In this document: piece by piece, positions 1 to 12,849 of the stretch
Numbering within the stretch: the first letter of the stretch is position 1
How the letters are laid out: each line of letters starts with the position of its first letter
From: Cephalotus follicularis
Lineage: Eukaryota; Streptophyta; Magnoliopsida; Oxalidales; Cephalotaceae
Length of the DNA stretch: 64,000 bases
Direction: 5' to 3'
NCBI GenBank assembly: GCA_001972305.1
Contig: BDDD01000571.1
Location: 1-64,000, forward strand
Position numbers and translations under genes: made by a program
The notes under the pieces: generated by a model
Databases searched by the model: none
What the model saw: only the letters and a program-made list of their open reading frames with translations
Told to the model about the DNA's origin: nothing

Positions 1-173
1 TTGTATTGTATTGCATCGTATGAATGGATCATTGTATTGTATCTTCCGCAAATGATATGTATTGCAAAGTTTTAAAGTTTTCCGCATTTTTATATTGCTA
101 GTCTTAACCATTGTTTTGTGTATTGGATCGAGTGTAATGACACGTGTCCGCCCTGCGGGATCGGAGTGTTACA
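1..173 (+). mobile_element. 3' end of an LTR (left part outside the window)
   Basis: The last ~170 bases resemble the last ~175 bases of the solo LTR at 4283-6372. Both share the words TTCCGCA, TTTTATATTGCTAGTC and CACGTGTCCG and end in GTGTTACA. The copy therefore ends at 173 and its start lies outside the window, so its TSD cannot be checked and it could be a solo LTR or part of a longer element. Confidence 0.7.
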
Positions 174-1525
174 GTCAGAGACTATTGTATTTACAATTTG
201 AGATTGTAGTGAGTAACACTGAGAGCATTGTATTATACTGAATTGTAATGTTTGTATTCAGACTGAATTATCAGGTATATGACAAATACATATTTCAGAT
301 ATTTTATCTTCAGATATGGTTTTGTTTATTATTTTTTGCATACAACTTGAATGAATATAAAATTATTAAATTATAACTTTTTTTTGGAATAAATATATTA
401 AGTAGAGGACTGACTGAATAGAATAAAATGTAACAACCATGTTTCAAGAAAACTTGGAACTCGAAGTGTTACAACGTCACAAATCCCATCATCACTTCTT
501 AGCATAACATCTATAAGGTTTCTCATTTGCCCGACTCAAGTTTTAATCAAAAGCATGGTGTAGAACATGATTGGTTTAACTGGCAATTCATTAAGCACAA
601 ATTATAATCTTTATTTGACATCATTGCCAAAACTATTACAACTAATACATGTAAATAAATCCAACTAATATGTAAAGAAAGGTAACAAAGGCAATTTAGT
701 GGGACCAGAGGATAAACCATTATTCATGCTTTCTGTGATGACAGGTTCCATATATAAAGTACGGTGGTGGGAGGGGAACATGATTTGTATGCACGCAAAT
801 CAACAAAATAGCAAGACACATATGACAATGATCTAAGCATCAGGATATCATACGATCTCACAGAAAAATTATATGCATTCGATTTTACTCAAATCAATAA
901 ATCGATCACCATTAGATTATGTTATGATCAAATAAATTATCAATCAATTAATATGTGTCCAATAATATGATCCTGCGGTCACTCTTATATCGCATATTAG
1001 ATATAATCAAAACATCAGAGTAAAAATCTGACATATTTTTAATCATAATTATCTAAGTACATTTATTCACACTAACACAATGTTTAATTTAGAGAGATAC
1101 TGAGACAAGAGTTCTTCTAAGCTTAGCCTTTTCTGTAGAGGCTTATAAATGGTAGAGTCACGTGCTATTTTATAGACTAGACTAGGGTAAGGACCTTTAT
1201 CAATTAATTTTAATCTAATATGATTTGCTCCTCGTATCGAGTAACAAGCTGTCATAATCATTATTACAGAGAGATCATATCACAAAATCTCATAAGTTGA
1301 GAGATTTTAGAGATTGAGTATGAAGAGATTTAGGATTGGATCGTGGTAGATTTTAAAGATTGTGTGAAGATCTTTATCACAATATCTCGTAAAGAGATTT
1401 TAGGAATTGAGTAGTTTAATTACTTCACGTGAGTCTCATTTAATTTAAATTAATCGTAGCTTACAATATGTTAATCCAAGAGTGAAAACTATGTATCATC
1501 ATCAAGTAAATGGAGGATTGACACC
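174..1525. other. AT-rich intergenic DNA, no gene seen
   Basis: No coding region, RNA gene or element boundary could be supported. Between about 1285 and 1410 the word GAGATTTTAG and close variants recur, with ATCACAAAATCTC and ATCACAATATCTC, which suggests a small old repeat that I cannot classify. Confidence 0.5.
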
Positions 1526-1530
1526 ATGTC

Positions 1531-3601
1531 TGTAACGCACCAGATCTGAGTACACTAAATGCTCAAAGCGAACCTCGAAGAGTTAGTACGTTACGTGGGG
1601 TGAACTATTACATATTTGAGCATTCTTATATAATGCTAACGTAAATCATTAAATTCTCATACTTTTCAACATATAGTATAACTTTGAATTCAACTTCGAA
1701 CACCATCATCTTATCACAAGATCTCATAAACCGTAATGTTCATATACATTTACATAGCATCATTTGTCTAAAACATTACACAGCGGAAAAACACTATCTT
1801 ATTACATTTACAAAATAATTTATGCAAACACTATTGCATAGCACATTTCTTTCTCAAGACTCCTTCTTATGAGCTCCCTCTAAAGCTCGCATTCTCCATT
1901 CAATCATTTCCTGAAAACATTTATTTTGAAAATAAAGCATTGCAAGGAATAAGCTTTAAATAGCCAAGTAAGGTTTTCAAAACATAGTAAACATACTTTA
2001 TCACATTCCATTTTCTGGTCATAACTCATAACCAAAACATTTCATAACATTTAGAAGTTATAAAAACTTAATGAACCCTTTCACTTCGCTTCACCGGGGC
2101 ATTGTGCACTCCCCGATTATTATCCTTACATCACATACATGTCCGTGAGCATCTCGCTCCATAACATTAATCCATCTCGGATTCATTCCCCTTAGATCGC
2201 AATCCAATGGTGGATCATTCTCATAAATTCATTTCATAAAACATTTCTTAATACTTTGAGTGATCAGCTCAAAGCATTCATAAACAACATGGTATAACAT
2301 TTCTTTCACTATTCATAAACATTTCTCTTCATTTGAGTAATTAACTCAAATGCATTCATAAAATAGATTTGCATAACATTTCTAAAATTAACATTTCATA
2401 TAGAATTAATCACTTTCAAAGGAAACATAAAATAGGGAATTTAAAGTAGACATCTCAACGATTGTAGAAAGCTAAAGTTCATAAGATTTGGGTAAGAAAC
2501 GAAGTTGCTATGAATTTTTAAAGTCACTAGTTTCATATACCAGCAACACAGGAGTAGTAAAATAAAACAGGGATTCTCATCAAGAATTCGACAGAATTTA
2601 GAAAAGAATAAAACATAACAGTTAAAGAAGACATCTTGAAGTTTATAAAACATTAAACCATTCAAAATTTCATCAATAATTGAGCAAGATATGAATGAAA
2701 CAATCTGTTGCATAATCTTAGAAAATAACAGAGGAATTTTAGTAAAAAAATGGGTATTGAATTTCCTTACTTTGGTTTAGATTTCCTTTTCTCTTTCTCT
2801 TGCTGAATTCTCCTCCTTACTCTCAACAGAAAACACTTCCTTCTCAGCTAAACTAACTAAATTTAATTCACACACATGCATATATAGGCTAAGTTGCTTC
2901 GGAAGCAAGCTTCCCTTCTCTCTCCTACGAATCACCACTCTTAGTTGCCCATGTGCTTAAATCCACCAAGCAATTTGTGACACTTGGCATACCAACATAA
3001 AATATCTAGACTCCTTTCACCATGGCTTGACACTTGTCCCTTAATTAATAAAATTAACTCATAAAAGGACAAAAAGCCAGATTTGGCAACTAGTCTGTAG
3101 TCGAAAGCATCGGCGCTTCACTTTCAAGCGTCGCCGCTTACAGGCTTGTTCTGCGTTCTTCAATTTCCTCACATGTCAAAGCGTTGACGCTTAATTTTCA
3201 AGCGTCGCCGCTTTCGGGTCTCGACAAGGTCAACTAAAACACTTGACTTCAAAGCATAGAAGCTTACATCTAAGCGTCGTCGGTTGGAGGAGTTTGTCCA
3301 AGTTGAAAACTCTCTGTTTTTAACCAGCGTTAGAAGAGGTCCAAGCATAGATGGTTACTCTCAAAGTGTCACCGCTTTAATAAACCGTCGGCGCTTAGGT
3401 GACTTTGTCTTGGCCTGTCGACGTGTGAAGCATCCATTTCGACGGTTAAGGCTAAGCGCTGACGCTTAAGCTACACCGTCGAAGCTTTAAACAATTCCGT
3501 CGACGATTTATCCCCTGTAAACAACCCTTTCAACATATCACATGATGTAAGTAAGAGAACATACTTTTTAACAATGTCATTCCAAATTTTCGGTCATTAC
3601 A
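1531..3601 (+). mobile_element. Solo LTR, family A (2071 bp)
   Basis: The segment begins TGTAACGCACC and ends GGTCATTACA, so it has the TG...CA ends of an LTR. It is flanked by a perfect 5-bp duplication ATGTC (1526-1530 and 3602-3606). It aligns along its whole length with 23790-25824, which has its own different TSD. No primer site, gag or pol lies inside. A lone LTR with a TSD is the usual product of recombination between the two LTRs of a full element. The family is probably Ty3/gypsy from its length and TGTAACGCC-type start, but no coding part is present to prove it. Confidence 0.9.
3112..3510. repeat. Array of GTCGACG-type palindromes inside solo LTR A
   Basis: About a dozen imperfect copies of the 14-base palindrome AAGCGTCGACGCTT occur here, in forms such as AAGCGTCGCCGCTT, AAGCGTTGACGCTT and CCGTCGGCGCTTA, spaced roughly 25-40 bases apart. 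The stretch is much richer in G, C and CpG than the rest of the LTR. The matching part of copy B (25325-25735) has the same kind of array. Confidence 0.8.
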
Positions 3602-3606
3602 ATGTC

Positions 3607-4277
3607 AATGCCTCAATTTACCATTTAAAAAATGGTAAGGGTCGAAATAAAAATTTCATAATACCATTGAATGTGATTATGATGTATTATTTAAACGAAT
3701 TAATAAATGTGAGCAAGATATGTAAGTTTAATGGTGTAAAAAATGTTTGACTTTTACCCTATTTGTAATCTGCTTACTCACATAAGAGATGTTAGAATCT
3801 CTTAGTAACGTTATATTCGTATCATTGCATTGTTGTGCAATATCATATAACATTATCCCATTTTTGCATTTTTCAAACTATTGCAGAGATAGAAAAATAG
3901 ACATGTTTGTGTATTTTTTTCATTCAACAAATGATGGATTACACAATAACGAATAACTTTTCATATTTACATAAGAAATAAAATTTATCAAGATATATAT
4001 CATCAATTAGTGACACTCAAACACAATATTTTAAAACTCGAATCGCACCTTGACCACTTAGAGCGGTTGGATTGATCGAAACCAACGGTTGGACTAGTGA
4101 CATCGTTGGCGGTTAATAATTTTTATTTTTATATTAATACATATAATAATATGAAATTTAAAAAATATAACTATATAAGTTATTACATTCAATAAAAACA
4201 TAAAAATAGTCTAATATAATTATCGTACATTATTGTTGTATATAAACAAAATGTAAATAACTTTTCATTTCTGGTAC
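3607..4277. other. AT-rich intergenic DNA, no gene seen
   Basis: Nothing codes here. The stretch around 4050-4115 has short GGTTGGACTAG-like words that return around 6600-6680 on the other side of the solo LTR at 4283-6372, so the flanks may be two parts of one older repeat. Confidence 0.4.
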
Positions 4278-4282
4278 CATAT

Positions 4283-6372
4283 TGTGACGATCCGAATTCC
4301 CTTTTTGTAATGTTCATGCATAGTTTGCACCGTATTGTACTGTATTGAATTGTATTGAACCGTATTGCATTGTATTTAAGTGAGGTATTCCCATACCTAT
4401 TAGTTATTGTATTGATTGTATGCATGTATAGTAGGGATTTTGGGCTGAGTTTCGGAGAATTGGCCGGATCGACTATATAAGTCAATCCTTAACCCATTTT
4501 CTCACATTCCTCATTTCTTTCTCTCTCTCCCAGCCGGTGGCCTCCCTCTTCCTCTTGCAGTTCCAAATTTGCTGCTCCAACGGTACATAACGATTGCAAG
4601 TCTCTTTCTTGCGGATTGAACAACATAGCAGCTGATTCTTGGGGATTTTCAGCCGATTAATTGATTAGAAGCTCAACTGTTGAAGCTTCGGTTATAGGTA
4701 GGACTTCTCTACTTGTATTGCCTATTGTTTAATTGCATGATTGATTGAATTGTGTGATTGATTGAATGATTGTATTGTATAGAATTGAAAAACTAGGGTT
4801 TTCATTGATATCCTCGATCTAACTGATCTAGAATGATTAAATTGAAATTAGAAGGTTGTAATAAGTTTTACTAACCTTAAATGATTGATTTTAACCCTTA
4901 GTTTTCAAAGAATGGCTTTAAATTAGATTTTGACTTGAGATTGGCCACTTTTTCTGCACAAAAATCGACCCTGCCCAGCAAAGACATCGACCCCAGCCCA
5001 TGGACGTCGATGTCTTTCGCTTTAGAATGCTGTATTATTGATTTCGCAACAAAGACATCGACGTCTTTGCCTTGAGATGTCTTCTCCCCAAGAAAGACAT
5101 CGATGTTGAACATCGATGCGCATTCCCAGGCTACTTTTATTGAATCGCGTCGACGTCTTTGTTCAAAGACATCGACGTCCTTTGGCTAGATCTCTATACA
5201 AATAGAGAAAGATATCGATTTCTTTCAAAGACGTCGATGTCCTTCTACCGGTTTAAAGGAATGCCCTGATACGCATCGATTTCTTTGGCCAAGGACATCG
5301 ACGCCTTTCAGGCTGAATGGAACTTTTAACTGTTTTAAAGCTTTGTTTCAACTCTCTTTTCACACTGCCGCTTGACCGGAGCCTCACTTGAGGTATTCAA
5401 GCGTTTGAAACATAATTTTCCATGGTTTTCAAAGATTTAATTGATAAATTGATAGGGTGACAGCTTGAGCCATAAGCGATGATCCAGTGACTTTCACCAA
5501 CCGGATAGATACTTCTCCTTATCTCGTTGCTTTGAGGGTTGTAGCTCCCTAACGGTTTAGTAGCTCCCCCATGGTTGTAGCTCATCGATACTGTATTGAC
5601 CCAGCCGTAGGCTGAAAGACCTATGAGTCTCAAACCTAATCAGTTTGAGACAAATGGGTAGATCTCCCACCCTTTTCGAAGGACTACCTTCCGTGGGATT
5701 GATCATTGCTACTGATTGACATTGTACTCACCCGAGGTCGCATGCTCTATAGGATACGATTGTTTGATTGGGTGTTTGATACACCACCATTGAGTGTCTG
5801 CCATGGATTGATTGTTATAGATCCTATGCATATGCTCTGTTATGGGCCAGTGTCATATGGATAGTCAGATCGCCAATTGTATTCATGCATTTGCCATATC
5901 ATGCATCAATATTGTACACCGCACATTGATATTGCATAGATTGTCACCGATATTGCATATTGTACATGCATACATGCTGCATGGGGTTTCTGCTTAGCCT
6001 TGTGGCTAACCTCATCCTTCGGGGTGGGGCTGTGTTGTACTTTTGTGTGCGGCATAGGTAAGGCAGCAGGTAGCAGCGGACAGAAGGATTGAAGATTCGG
6101 TGTGACCGCATGACCCTTTGAAGTGACAGAGCTTGGATTGTAGATTGTACCGGTGAGACTGATGATGAGTAATGTTTTGTGATGAAATGACTGGCATAGT
6201 ATTGTAACAGAATTTGTATGGTATTGCATGGATGGATTATTGCATTGTATCTTCCGCATATTATAAAGTTTTAAGTTTTTCCGTATTTTTATATTGCTAG
6301 TCCCGACCATTGTATTGTATATTGGATTGAGAGTAATGCCACGTGTCCGTCCTCTGGGCGTGGGGTGTTACA
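4283..6372 (+). mobile_element. Solo LTR, family C (2090 bp)
   Basis: The segment begins TGTGACGATCCG and ends GGGGTGTTACA and is flanked by a perfect 5-bp TSD, CATAT (4278-4282 and 6373-6377). The ends form an imperfect inverted repeat with TG...CA termini. Its right end matches the LTR end at 1-173. No primer site, gag or pol is present. It is a different family from the LTR at 1531-3601 but has the same overall design, with a palindrome array in its middle. Confidence 0.9.
4940..5310. repeat. Array of AAAGACGTCGACGTCTTT-type palindromes
   Basis: About ten degenerate copies of an 18-base palindrome with the core RTCGAYG occur, for example AAAGACATCGACGTCTTTG and AAAGACATCGATGTTGAAC. Flanking words differ from those of family A (AAAGAC...GTCTTT instead of AAGC...GCTT), so the arrays share a core but not a common unit. 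Confidence 0.8.
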
Positions 6373-6377
6373 CATAT

Positions 6378-7050
6378 TCATGATCACCATTAATAATTGT
6401 ATTATTTTCTCTCTAATTTATATTCACCGATATGATTATGTATGAAATTAATTCTAATGATTATCCATTTTATAGCATGTTTAATAAATAATGTTAAAAA
6501 CAAAAACTAAGTGATTCATATATTAATCAAGATTTAAAATTTAAAATTAGAATTGAAATTTTGAGATTTAAATTTAAATTTTAGTTTATTTTAAAGAACT
6601 GACTGGGTCAATCCGGATCAAACCACAGTCCGATTGTTGGTTCTAGTCCGACTAGTTGAATTGGCCAGTCTTGTTCGGGTTCCAAAAAGTGTTCAAAGAG
6701 TATCTCATTCTAGTTAACTATGCAGTAGAGTGAGTAGATTTTAGAAATATGTAAATTCAATATTATGAGGGAAATATTCATTTGGCTTGTGTTTTTTTAT
6801 TGATTATCCTTCCGATCAAATAATTTAATCTAAATTTTTACCCATATACCTTTCTATGCAAAATCCAATATGGATAAATTGGAAGCACTTATCATCTTTT
6901 TAATTTGTGTATTTATCACATTTTTATTAAACCTATGATTTATATATATTTTGTAAATATACCCGACCATCGTTATTTTAAGTACTATATACTAATGAAG
7001 ATTATGTACGTCAATTTTTAAGTCAATCAGATATCTATAGCTATTTAATC

Positions 7051-7087
<37 letters not shown>

Positions 7088-7136
7088 AACTATGCTTGTC
7101 AGAGCATATAAATTATATACTTTTCACTTTAATTAC
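6378..7136. other. AT-rich DNA with a (GA)n microsatellite, no gene
   Basis: A GA dinucleotide run lies at about 7052-7084. Around 6990-7050 there is a block containing AATTTTTAAGTCAATCAGAT that is also found in the MITE near 15.65 kb. The DNA just beyond the copia element (12,885-12,990) resembles the same MITE, which suggests that the copia element landed inside such a MITE. Confidence 0.4.
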
Positions 7137-7366
7137 CAGACTGTTTGATCTCTACCAATCTCAACACAAACACAAGACACGAAACAATATAACGTGGTTC
7201 GGTCTTCCGATATCGGAAGCCTACTCCACGGATGAAACCCTCATTGCAACTTAGCAATTTGAGGGTGGTTCTTCTTCCTTAAATAATGGATTGTACAAAG
7301 AATAAGATAAGCATGAATTTTGGGTACAATCTGTAGGGTGATCTGTACGTTGACAATTTTGGTGAT

Positions 7367-8178
7367 TGAAATAAAACACTCTTGCAATATACAAGAGGGG
7401 GGGTGAATTGAATATTGAAGTAAATATGAAAATTTAAAAACTTTAAATGTAAAGAGACAAGGAAAGAAAAACTTCTCTGAAATTTAGAGTGGTTCGGCTA
7501 ACTCTTGCCTACGTCCACTTTTCCCAAGGGAGCTCCTTGAGTTTCCACTATCTCGATTTGATTAAGGCAGCAAATCGTTACACCTTGGAAGTGCTTGAAT
7601 TAGCCGTTCCAGGTTTCCCGGGTCTTGTTCACTTAAAAAGACGTCGACTTCTTTTTAAAGGCGTCGATGTCTTTTCTGGGAAATCTCCAGGATATGAATC
7701 TTTGAACATCACATCGACTTCTTCTCTTGGAGTCGATGCATTTTCTGGGAATTACAGGTACCTCTGGAAAGGCGTCGATGTTTGTAGAAAGGCGTCGATG
7801 TCTTTTGGAATGTCGTCGATGTCTTTTATGTAGGGATCGATGTTTTTCAATTTCAATTCTATACAGTAGCTTCTGGCATTAAAAGACGTCGATGTCTTTT
7901 GGAATGTCGTCGATGTCTTTAAATAAAAACGTCGATGTTATTTCTGGAAGGATGATGTTTTCATCAGAATTTGTACTTGCATTAAAGACGTTGATGTCTT
8001 TTGGAAGGGATCGACTTCTTTCGTACGGACGTCGATGTTATTCCTTGAAAGTCGATGTCTTCTTCTGCAGATGGTATATTGCTTTGATTTTGAACTTGTA
8101 ATTTCTTGCACATCAAGTAAACTAGTTAAATGAAAATATGTTATCATCAAAACAATGATTGAGACTAAATCGTCAACA
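7367..8178 (-). mobile_element. Solo LTR, family D (812 bp), nested in the copia LTR
   Basis: The insert begins TGAAATAAAAC and ends AATCGTCAACA on the plus strand. Read on the minus strand it starts TGTTGACGATTTAGTCTC, a start typical of some plant copia LTRs. It is flanked by a perfect 5-bp TSD GTGAT (7362-7366 and 8179-8183), and removing it with one TSD copy restores continuity with the right copia LTR. Small ORFs inside are by-products of the repeat array and are not genes. Confidence 0.9.
7640..8062. repeat. Array of GACGTCGATGTC palindromes in solo LTR D
   Basis: More than a dozen near-copies of AAAGACGTCGATGTCTTTT are present, some shortened to GTCGTCGATGTC or GGATCGACTTC. The core matches that of the array at 4940-5310, yet the surrounding LTR is otherwise unrelated, much shorter and in a different element class. 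Confidence 0.8.
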
Positions 8179-8204
8179 GTGATTACAGGTCAACACAAGA
8201 TTTC

Positions 8205-11200
8205 CTACAATATTGGTGGGATTTGGTGCGTTGATTTTTCCAACAATAATTTCGCTAACCCTCCCCTCCAAGTTAGGACGAAGATGTCTTCCAAGGTCAA
8301 CTCAGACAACATGTTCCAAAAAATTCCTCCATATAAGGCTTTAGTAAAAATATCTACAAGTTGTTCTTGACTGGGAATGTATGGAGTTTCAATGGTCTTA
8401 TCTTGAACATTCTCACGAACGAGTATAGTCAACCTCTATGTGCTTGGTTATTTCATGAAAAACTTGATTTGAAGCGATATGTATGGCAGCTTGGTTATCA
8501 CAGAAAAGCTTCATAGGGAAATGTGATGTGTATGCACCAAGCTCTTGAACTAACAGTTTCAGCCATACCAGCTCGCCAGTAGTAGAAGTCATTGCCCTGT
8601 ATTCCTCCCCGACACTTAAACGAGCAACAACATTTTGTTTTTTGCTTTTACAAGTAACTAGATTGTCCCTAACAAAGGTGCAGAAACCAGTAGTGGACCT
8701 TCTATCCGTTGGACATCTTGCCCAATCTGCATCAGCATAGCCAATAATATCAGTATGACCATTTCTCTTCATCCATAGTCCTCGTCCATGACAAGATTTC
8801 AAATGTAGCAAGATTCGATCAACAAGATCCATATGTCCCTCAGTAGGGGAATGCATGAAAAGACTAACATAACTCACAACATATGAGATGTTGGGTTTGG
8901 TAATGGTCAAATAAATAAGTCGTCCCACCAATCTCTGAAATTGATCATTGTCAGATAAAGGATTGTTCTTGTTACTAAATTTGCTATTATAGTCCATAGG
9001 AGACTCTGCTGGTCTTGCACCAAGTTTCTCAGTTTCTTTCAATAAATCTAAGGCATACTTCCTTTAAGATAAGAATAACCCTTTGCTAGATCTAGAAATT
9101 TTGATACCCAAGAAAAAAACGCAATCTTCGCAAGTCCTTGATATCAAATTTCTCATTTAGATATTGTTTGAGTTTAGTGATCTCTTGAGGATTACTACCT
9201 GTGATGACAATGTCATCCACATAAACCAGGACAATCACAATTCCTTTTACATTCTTTTTAATGAACAAAGAAGAGTCTGAGTTACCTTTCTTGAAACCAC
9301 CAATGATTAGAGTTAAGCTCAATTTCCCATACCAGGCACGTGGAGATTGCTTAAGTCCATAGATGTCCTTATTAAGCTTACACACCGCCCCAGCTTTATT
9401 TTCAAAACAGTGCCCATGAGGTATATTCATGTATACTTCCTCTTCAAGGTCACCCTGTAGAAAGGCGTTTTTAACGTCCATTTGGAACAACAACCAATCA
9501 TGATTGACAGCCACAGATAAGAGAACACGCACATCGTTCATTTTTGCTACAAGAGCGAATGTCTCCTTATAGTCAACTCCATAAGTTTGGGTGTAACCTT
9601 TTTCAACTAATCTGGCCTTGTATCTTTCTACGGACCCATCACTCTTATGCTTAATTTTTTAGACCCAACGACACCCTACAGGTTGCTTTCCTTTTGGGAG
9701 GGGAACTATATCCCAGGTAATATTTTATCAAGAGCTATGAGCTCTTCTTCCATAGCCTTGACCCAAATAGTTGAGGTCTTAGCTTCATCATAATTGTGAG
9801 GTTCCGAACAAGTATCAATTTTGTGAGAAAAGCTCTATATTCAAAGGCTATATTCTCATAGCAAAGTGGAGCCTGTATAGGATATGCAACAGTCTAATGA
9901 GTAGAGAAGTTTCAGAGTCTAAAAGATGGCCGAGAAATATGAGATGTCCTTCCAACCGGTTCAATTGGAGTTGGTACAACCACTTCATTTTTAATTGGAA
10001 CAACCACTTCATTTTCAATTGGAGATAGGATAGCCTCATCAGTTCCAATCTTTTCTCTTGCTACAAAATCTGGTGCAATAAGCATAGACGGGCAAAGTTC
10101 CACATTTAATTGACTATAGTCATAGTCATCTTTGTTCTCCCCCTGAATTTGAGCCCTGTCAGGAAAAAACATATGATCTTCATCAAACTGGACATCACAA
10201 GAATAAAGAACCTTTAGAGTAGTGGGACCATAACATTTATACCCTTTTTTGGGAGGAGTATCCATTAAACATGCGCTTACGAGCACGAGGAACCAACTTG
10301 CTTCCAGATTGTAGGTGAACATAGCACACACTACCAAAGATACGGAGGTGTGAGATATTAACCTCACGACCAAGAAGTTCCTTTATAGGTTTCTTAAACT
10401 TAAGGACCTTAATGGGAAGTCTATTAATTAAATAACAGCTAGTAAGAACAACATCAAACCAAAAAGTCTTAGGGGCATTAGCATGAAACAGTAGAGCCCA
10501 TGTCATTTCAAGGACATGGCGATTTTTCTTTTCTGCTACGCCATTCTGTTGGGGAATGCCAACACAGGAGGTTTGGTGACCAATACCTCGAGATTTAAGA
10601 TAGGCCTCAAAAGACCTATTAGAGTATTCGATACCATTGTCAGAATGTAGCACCTAGATAAGTGCATTATATTGAGTTTGCACCATATCACAAAATTCTC
10701 AAAAAATATTTAACACCTCACTCTTGGAAGTTAACAAATACACCAATGTAGTACGAGTTTAATCATCAATAAATGTAATAAAACCATTAAAACCATCCCG
10801 AGAGTCAACAGGAGCTCTCCCCCAAACATCAGAGTGTACCAACTTAAACAACTTAATAGAAAGAGTACTACTGTGAGAAAAAGGCAATCTGTGTTGTTTA
10901 GAGTAACGACATATCTCACGATTATTAGAATTAAGTAAAAGAGAGGAATTTAAAGAGTGTAATACACGATCAGATGGATGGCCTAAACGCCAGTGCCATA
11001 GCTTAGACTTCGCAATGGTACTATGAGATGCACCCAAAGCCATGCCAGAGAAATCGAGCACATAGAGACCATTTTGACAACACCCCTCACCAATCTTCTT
11101 CCTTGAAATGTTGTCCATTAATGTTACATTGTTGGAGGAGAAAACCATATCACAATTTAAGTCCTTGGTCAATTGACTAACAAATAATAAATTAGAAGAT

Positions 11201-12299
11201 AAAGAAGGCACCAACAAACCATAAGAACTTTTAGAGAATAAATTAAAATTTCCCAAACCTTCGACTGGAACCTAAGAACCATTAGCCAAGGTGATAGGTG
11301 AGTGATTAGAAGTGGCATTAATGTGAGACAAAATATGCGGATTGCAACACATGAGATGTGTGGCTCCGATGTCAACTATGAAGAAATTCTTAGGCAAAAT
11401 AGTAAAGGCAAAAGCATTACTAGAATCTGAAGCCGAGGAAACTGATCCAGTATTAGACCCACTATTGGTCTTTAAAAAATTTTGTAACTGAGCAGTTAAA
11501 TACCCAAGAGATGTCTGCAAATCAAGTGCAGCAGCAACATTAGCTTCGGTTCCCTTGTCTTTGGTAGGACGGAGATGAGGATTTAGGATCCAACCTCAAT
11601 CCTTTGTATGCCCATCACGATCACAATGGTAACGAGAACCACCTTTTTTCTTTCCTCCCCCTTTCTTAAATGATCGATTAACTTGAGATGAAATGCCAGG
11701 ATTGACATTGTGAACAGAATTTTCTGGATTTTCAGTTTCAGATTTATTGGAGGAAGGAACACTAATATTCATGGTACGTCGTCGTGTCTCTTCACGATTG
11801 ATAGTACCCCACCCAGATGCCAAAGATGGTAAGGTGCTTTGCATCAAAAAATTTCTTCTCAAGTCTTCATACTCAGGTCTAAGGCTGGCTAGCAATTGAA
11901 AGATACGATCTTGTTCCTCTTGCTGAGTATACACCTCAACGGTAGCAGCGATTGGATGATACTATTTTAATTCATCCCATATCCTCTTAAGGTTTCCGAG
12001 GTGATCAGTGAATGACTGACCCGAGGTCGTTCCATTTTAAAGATCTCTTGTTGTAACTCAAAGATACGAGAAGCATTCTCGGCATAGCCATACATATCTC
12101 TTAGAGAATCCCATAGAGCTTTGGATGTTTCAGAGTATGCAAAGATTTCGTACACTTGAGGCTCCATAAAGTTAAAAAGCCAACTCATGACTTGATTATC
12201 ATTAGCTTCCCATTCTTCAAATTTAGGATCCTCAGGATTGGGAGCTTTTATTTTACCATTGATATAGCCATACTTGGATCTACCTACAAGGGTTATCAT
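8205..12299 (-). pseudogene. Copia gag-pol remnant
   Basis: Reading right to left: a gag segment (12299-11967 and 11934-11596) ending near a broken zinc knuckle (YHCDRDGHTKD, with the first part of the CCHC pattern lost); a protease piece with VDIGATHLM, where the usual DSG reads DIG; a GAG-pre-integrase motif LWHWRLGHP (about 11,000); integrase pieces with HSDVWG, HSDNGIEYSN and PQQNGVAEKKNR; reverse transcriptase (9541-9092) with QMDVKNAFLQGDL and an intact LVYVDDIVITG; and RNase H (9042-8413) with YADADWA and KHIEVDYTRS, ending in the usual VDIFTKAL tail. At least seven stops or frame changes separate these blocks. No product is expected. The order integrase before RT identifies Ty1/copia. 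Confidence 0.9.
8260..8269 (-). other. Polypurine tract of the copia element
   Basis: On the minus strand the bases just before the 3' LTR read GGAGGGGAGG, the position and composition of a primer for second-strand synthesis. Confidence 0.6.
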
Positions 12300-12518
12300 T
12301 ACAGCAGGAGCCCATGGTAGATAATTCTAACCATTAAGAGTGAAAGAAGTAAGTCAATGGGTCTCAGATCTATTTCCCTATGATTTATTTCCATCAGATT
12401 TATTTTTTTCTGAATCACCCATGATGATAAGACAAAAAAGAAAAAGGTACACAGCAGGAACAATATGATGCCAAGAATCAGGTAAATGGTTGCTACTGAT
12501 CCCAAGGAAATGATTTCT

Positions 12519-12527
12519 TTGATACCA
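12519..12527 (-). other. Primer-binding site, initiator tRNA-Met type
   Basis: On the minus strand the bases right after the 5' LTR read TGGTATCAAAG, one change from TGGTATCAGAG, which pairs with the 3' end of plant initiator tRNA-Met. Confidence 0.7.
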
Positions 12528-12844
12528 TGTTTGATCTCTACTAATCTCAACACAAACTCACCAAGAGAAGAAACAATATAACGTGGTTCAGTCTTCCGAT
12601 ATTGGAAGCCTACTCCACGAATGAAACCCTCATTGAAAATTAGCAATTTGAGGGTGGTTCTTCTTCCTTAAATAATGGATTATACAAAGAATAAGATAAA
12701 CATGAATCTTGGGTACAATCTGTAGCGTGAACTATAGGTTGACAATTTTGGTAATAGGTCAGCACAAAATTTCCTACAATATTTGTGGGATTTAGTTTTG
12801 TGGGATTTGATGCGCTAATTTTGACAACACTAATTTCGCCAACA
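12528..12844 (-). repeat. 5' LTR of the copia element (317 bp)
   Basis: It begins TGTTTGATCTCT and ends CGCCAACA on the plus strand and is a complete copy of the LTR found split on the left side. It is followed by CGGAC, the presumed TSD. Confidence 0.85.
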
Positions 12845-12849
12845 CGGAC

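Larger units (their letters stand above)
7142..8259 (-). repeat. 3' LTR of the copia element, split by another LTR
   Basis: 7142-7366 and 8184-8259 together match the right LTR at 12528-12844. They share CAATATAACGTGGTTC, CTTCCGATAT and GAGGGTGGTTCTTCTTCC. The two pieces are separated by a complete solo LTR of another family (7367-8178). The outer end TGTTTGATCTCT is intact; the inner end has drifted to CGCTAAC. The right copy has an extra short duplication around GTGGGATTT. Confidence 0.85.
7142..12844 (-). mobile_element. Decayed Ty1/copia retrotransposon
   Basis: Two related LTRs (7142-~8259 and 12528-12844) enclose a minus-strand gag-pro-int-RT-RNase H region in copia order. Next to the right LTR is a primer site matching initiator tRNA-Met, and next to the left LTR is a purine tract. 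The flanking 5-mers are CAGAC (7137-7141) and CGGAC (12845-12849), a TSD with one later change. Stops and frameshifts occur throughout, so the element cannot encode its own proteins. Confidence 0.9.
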
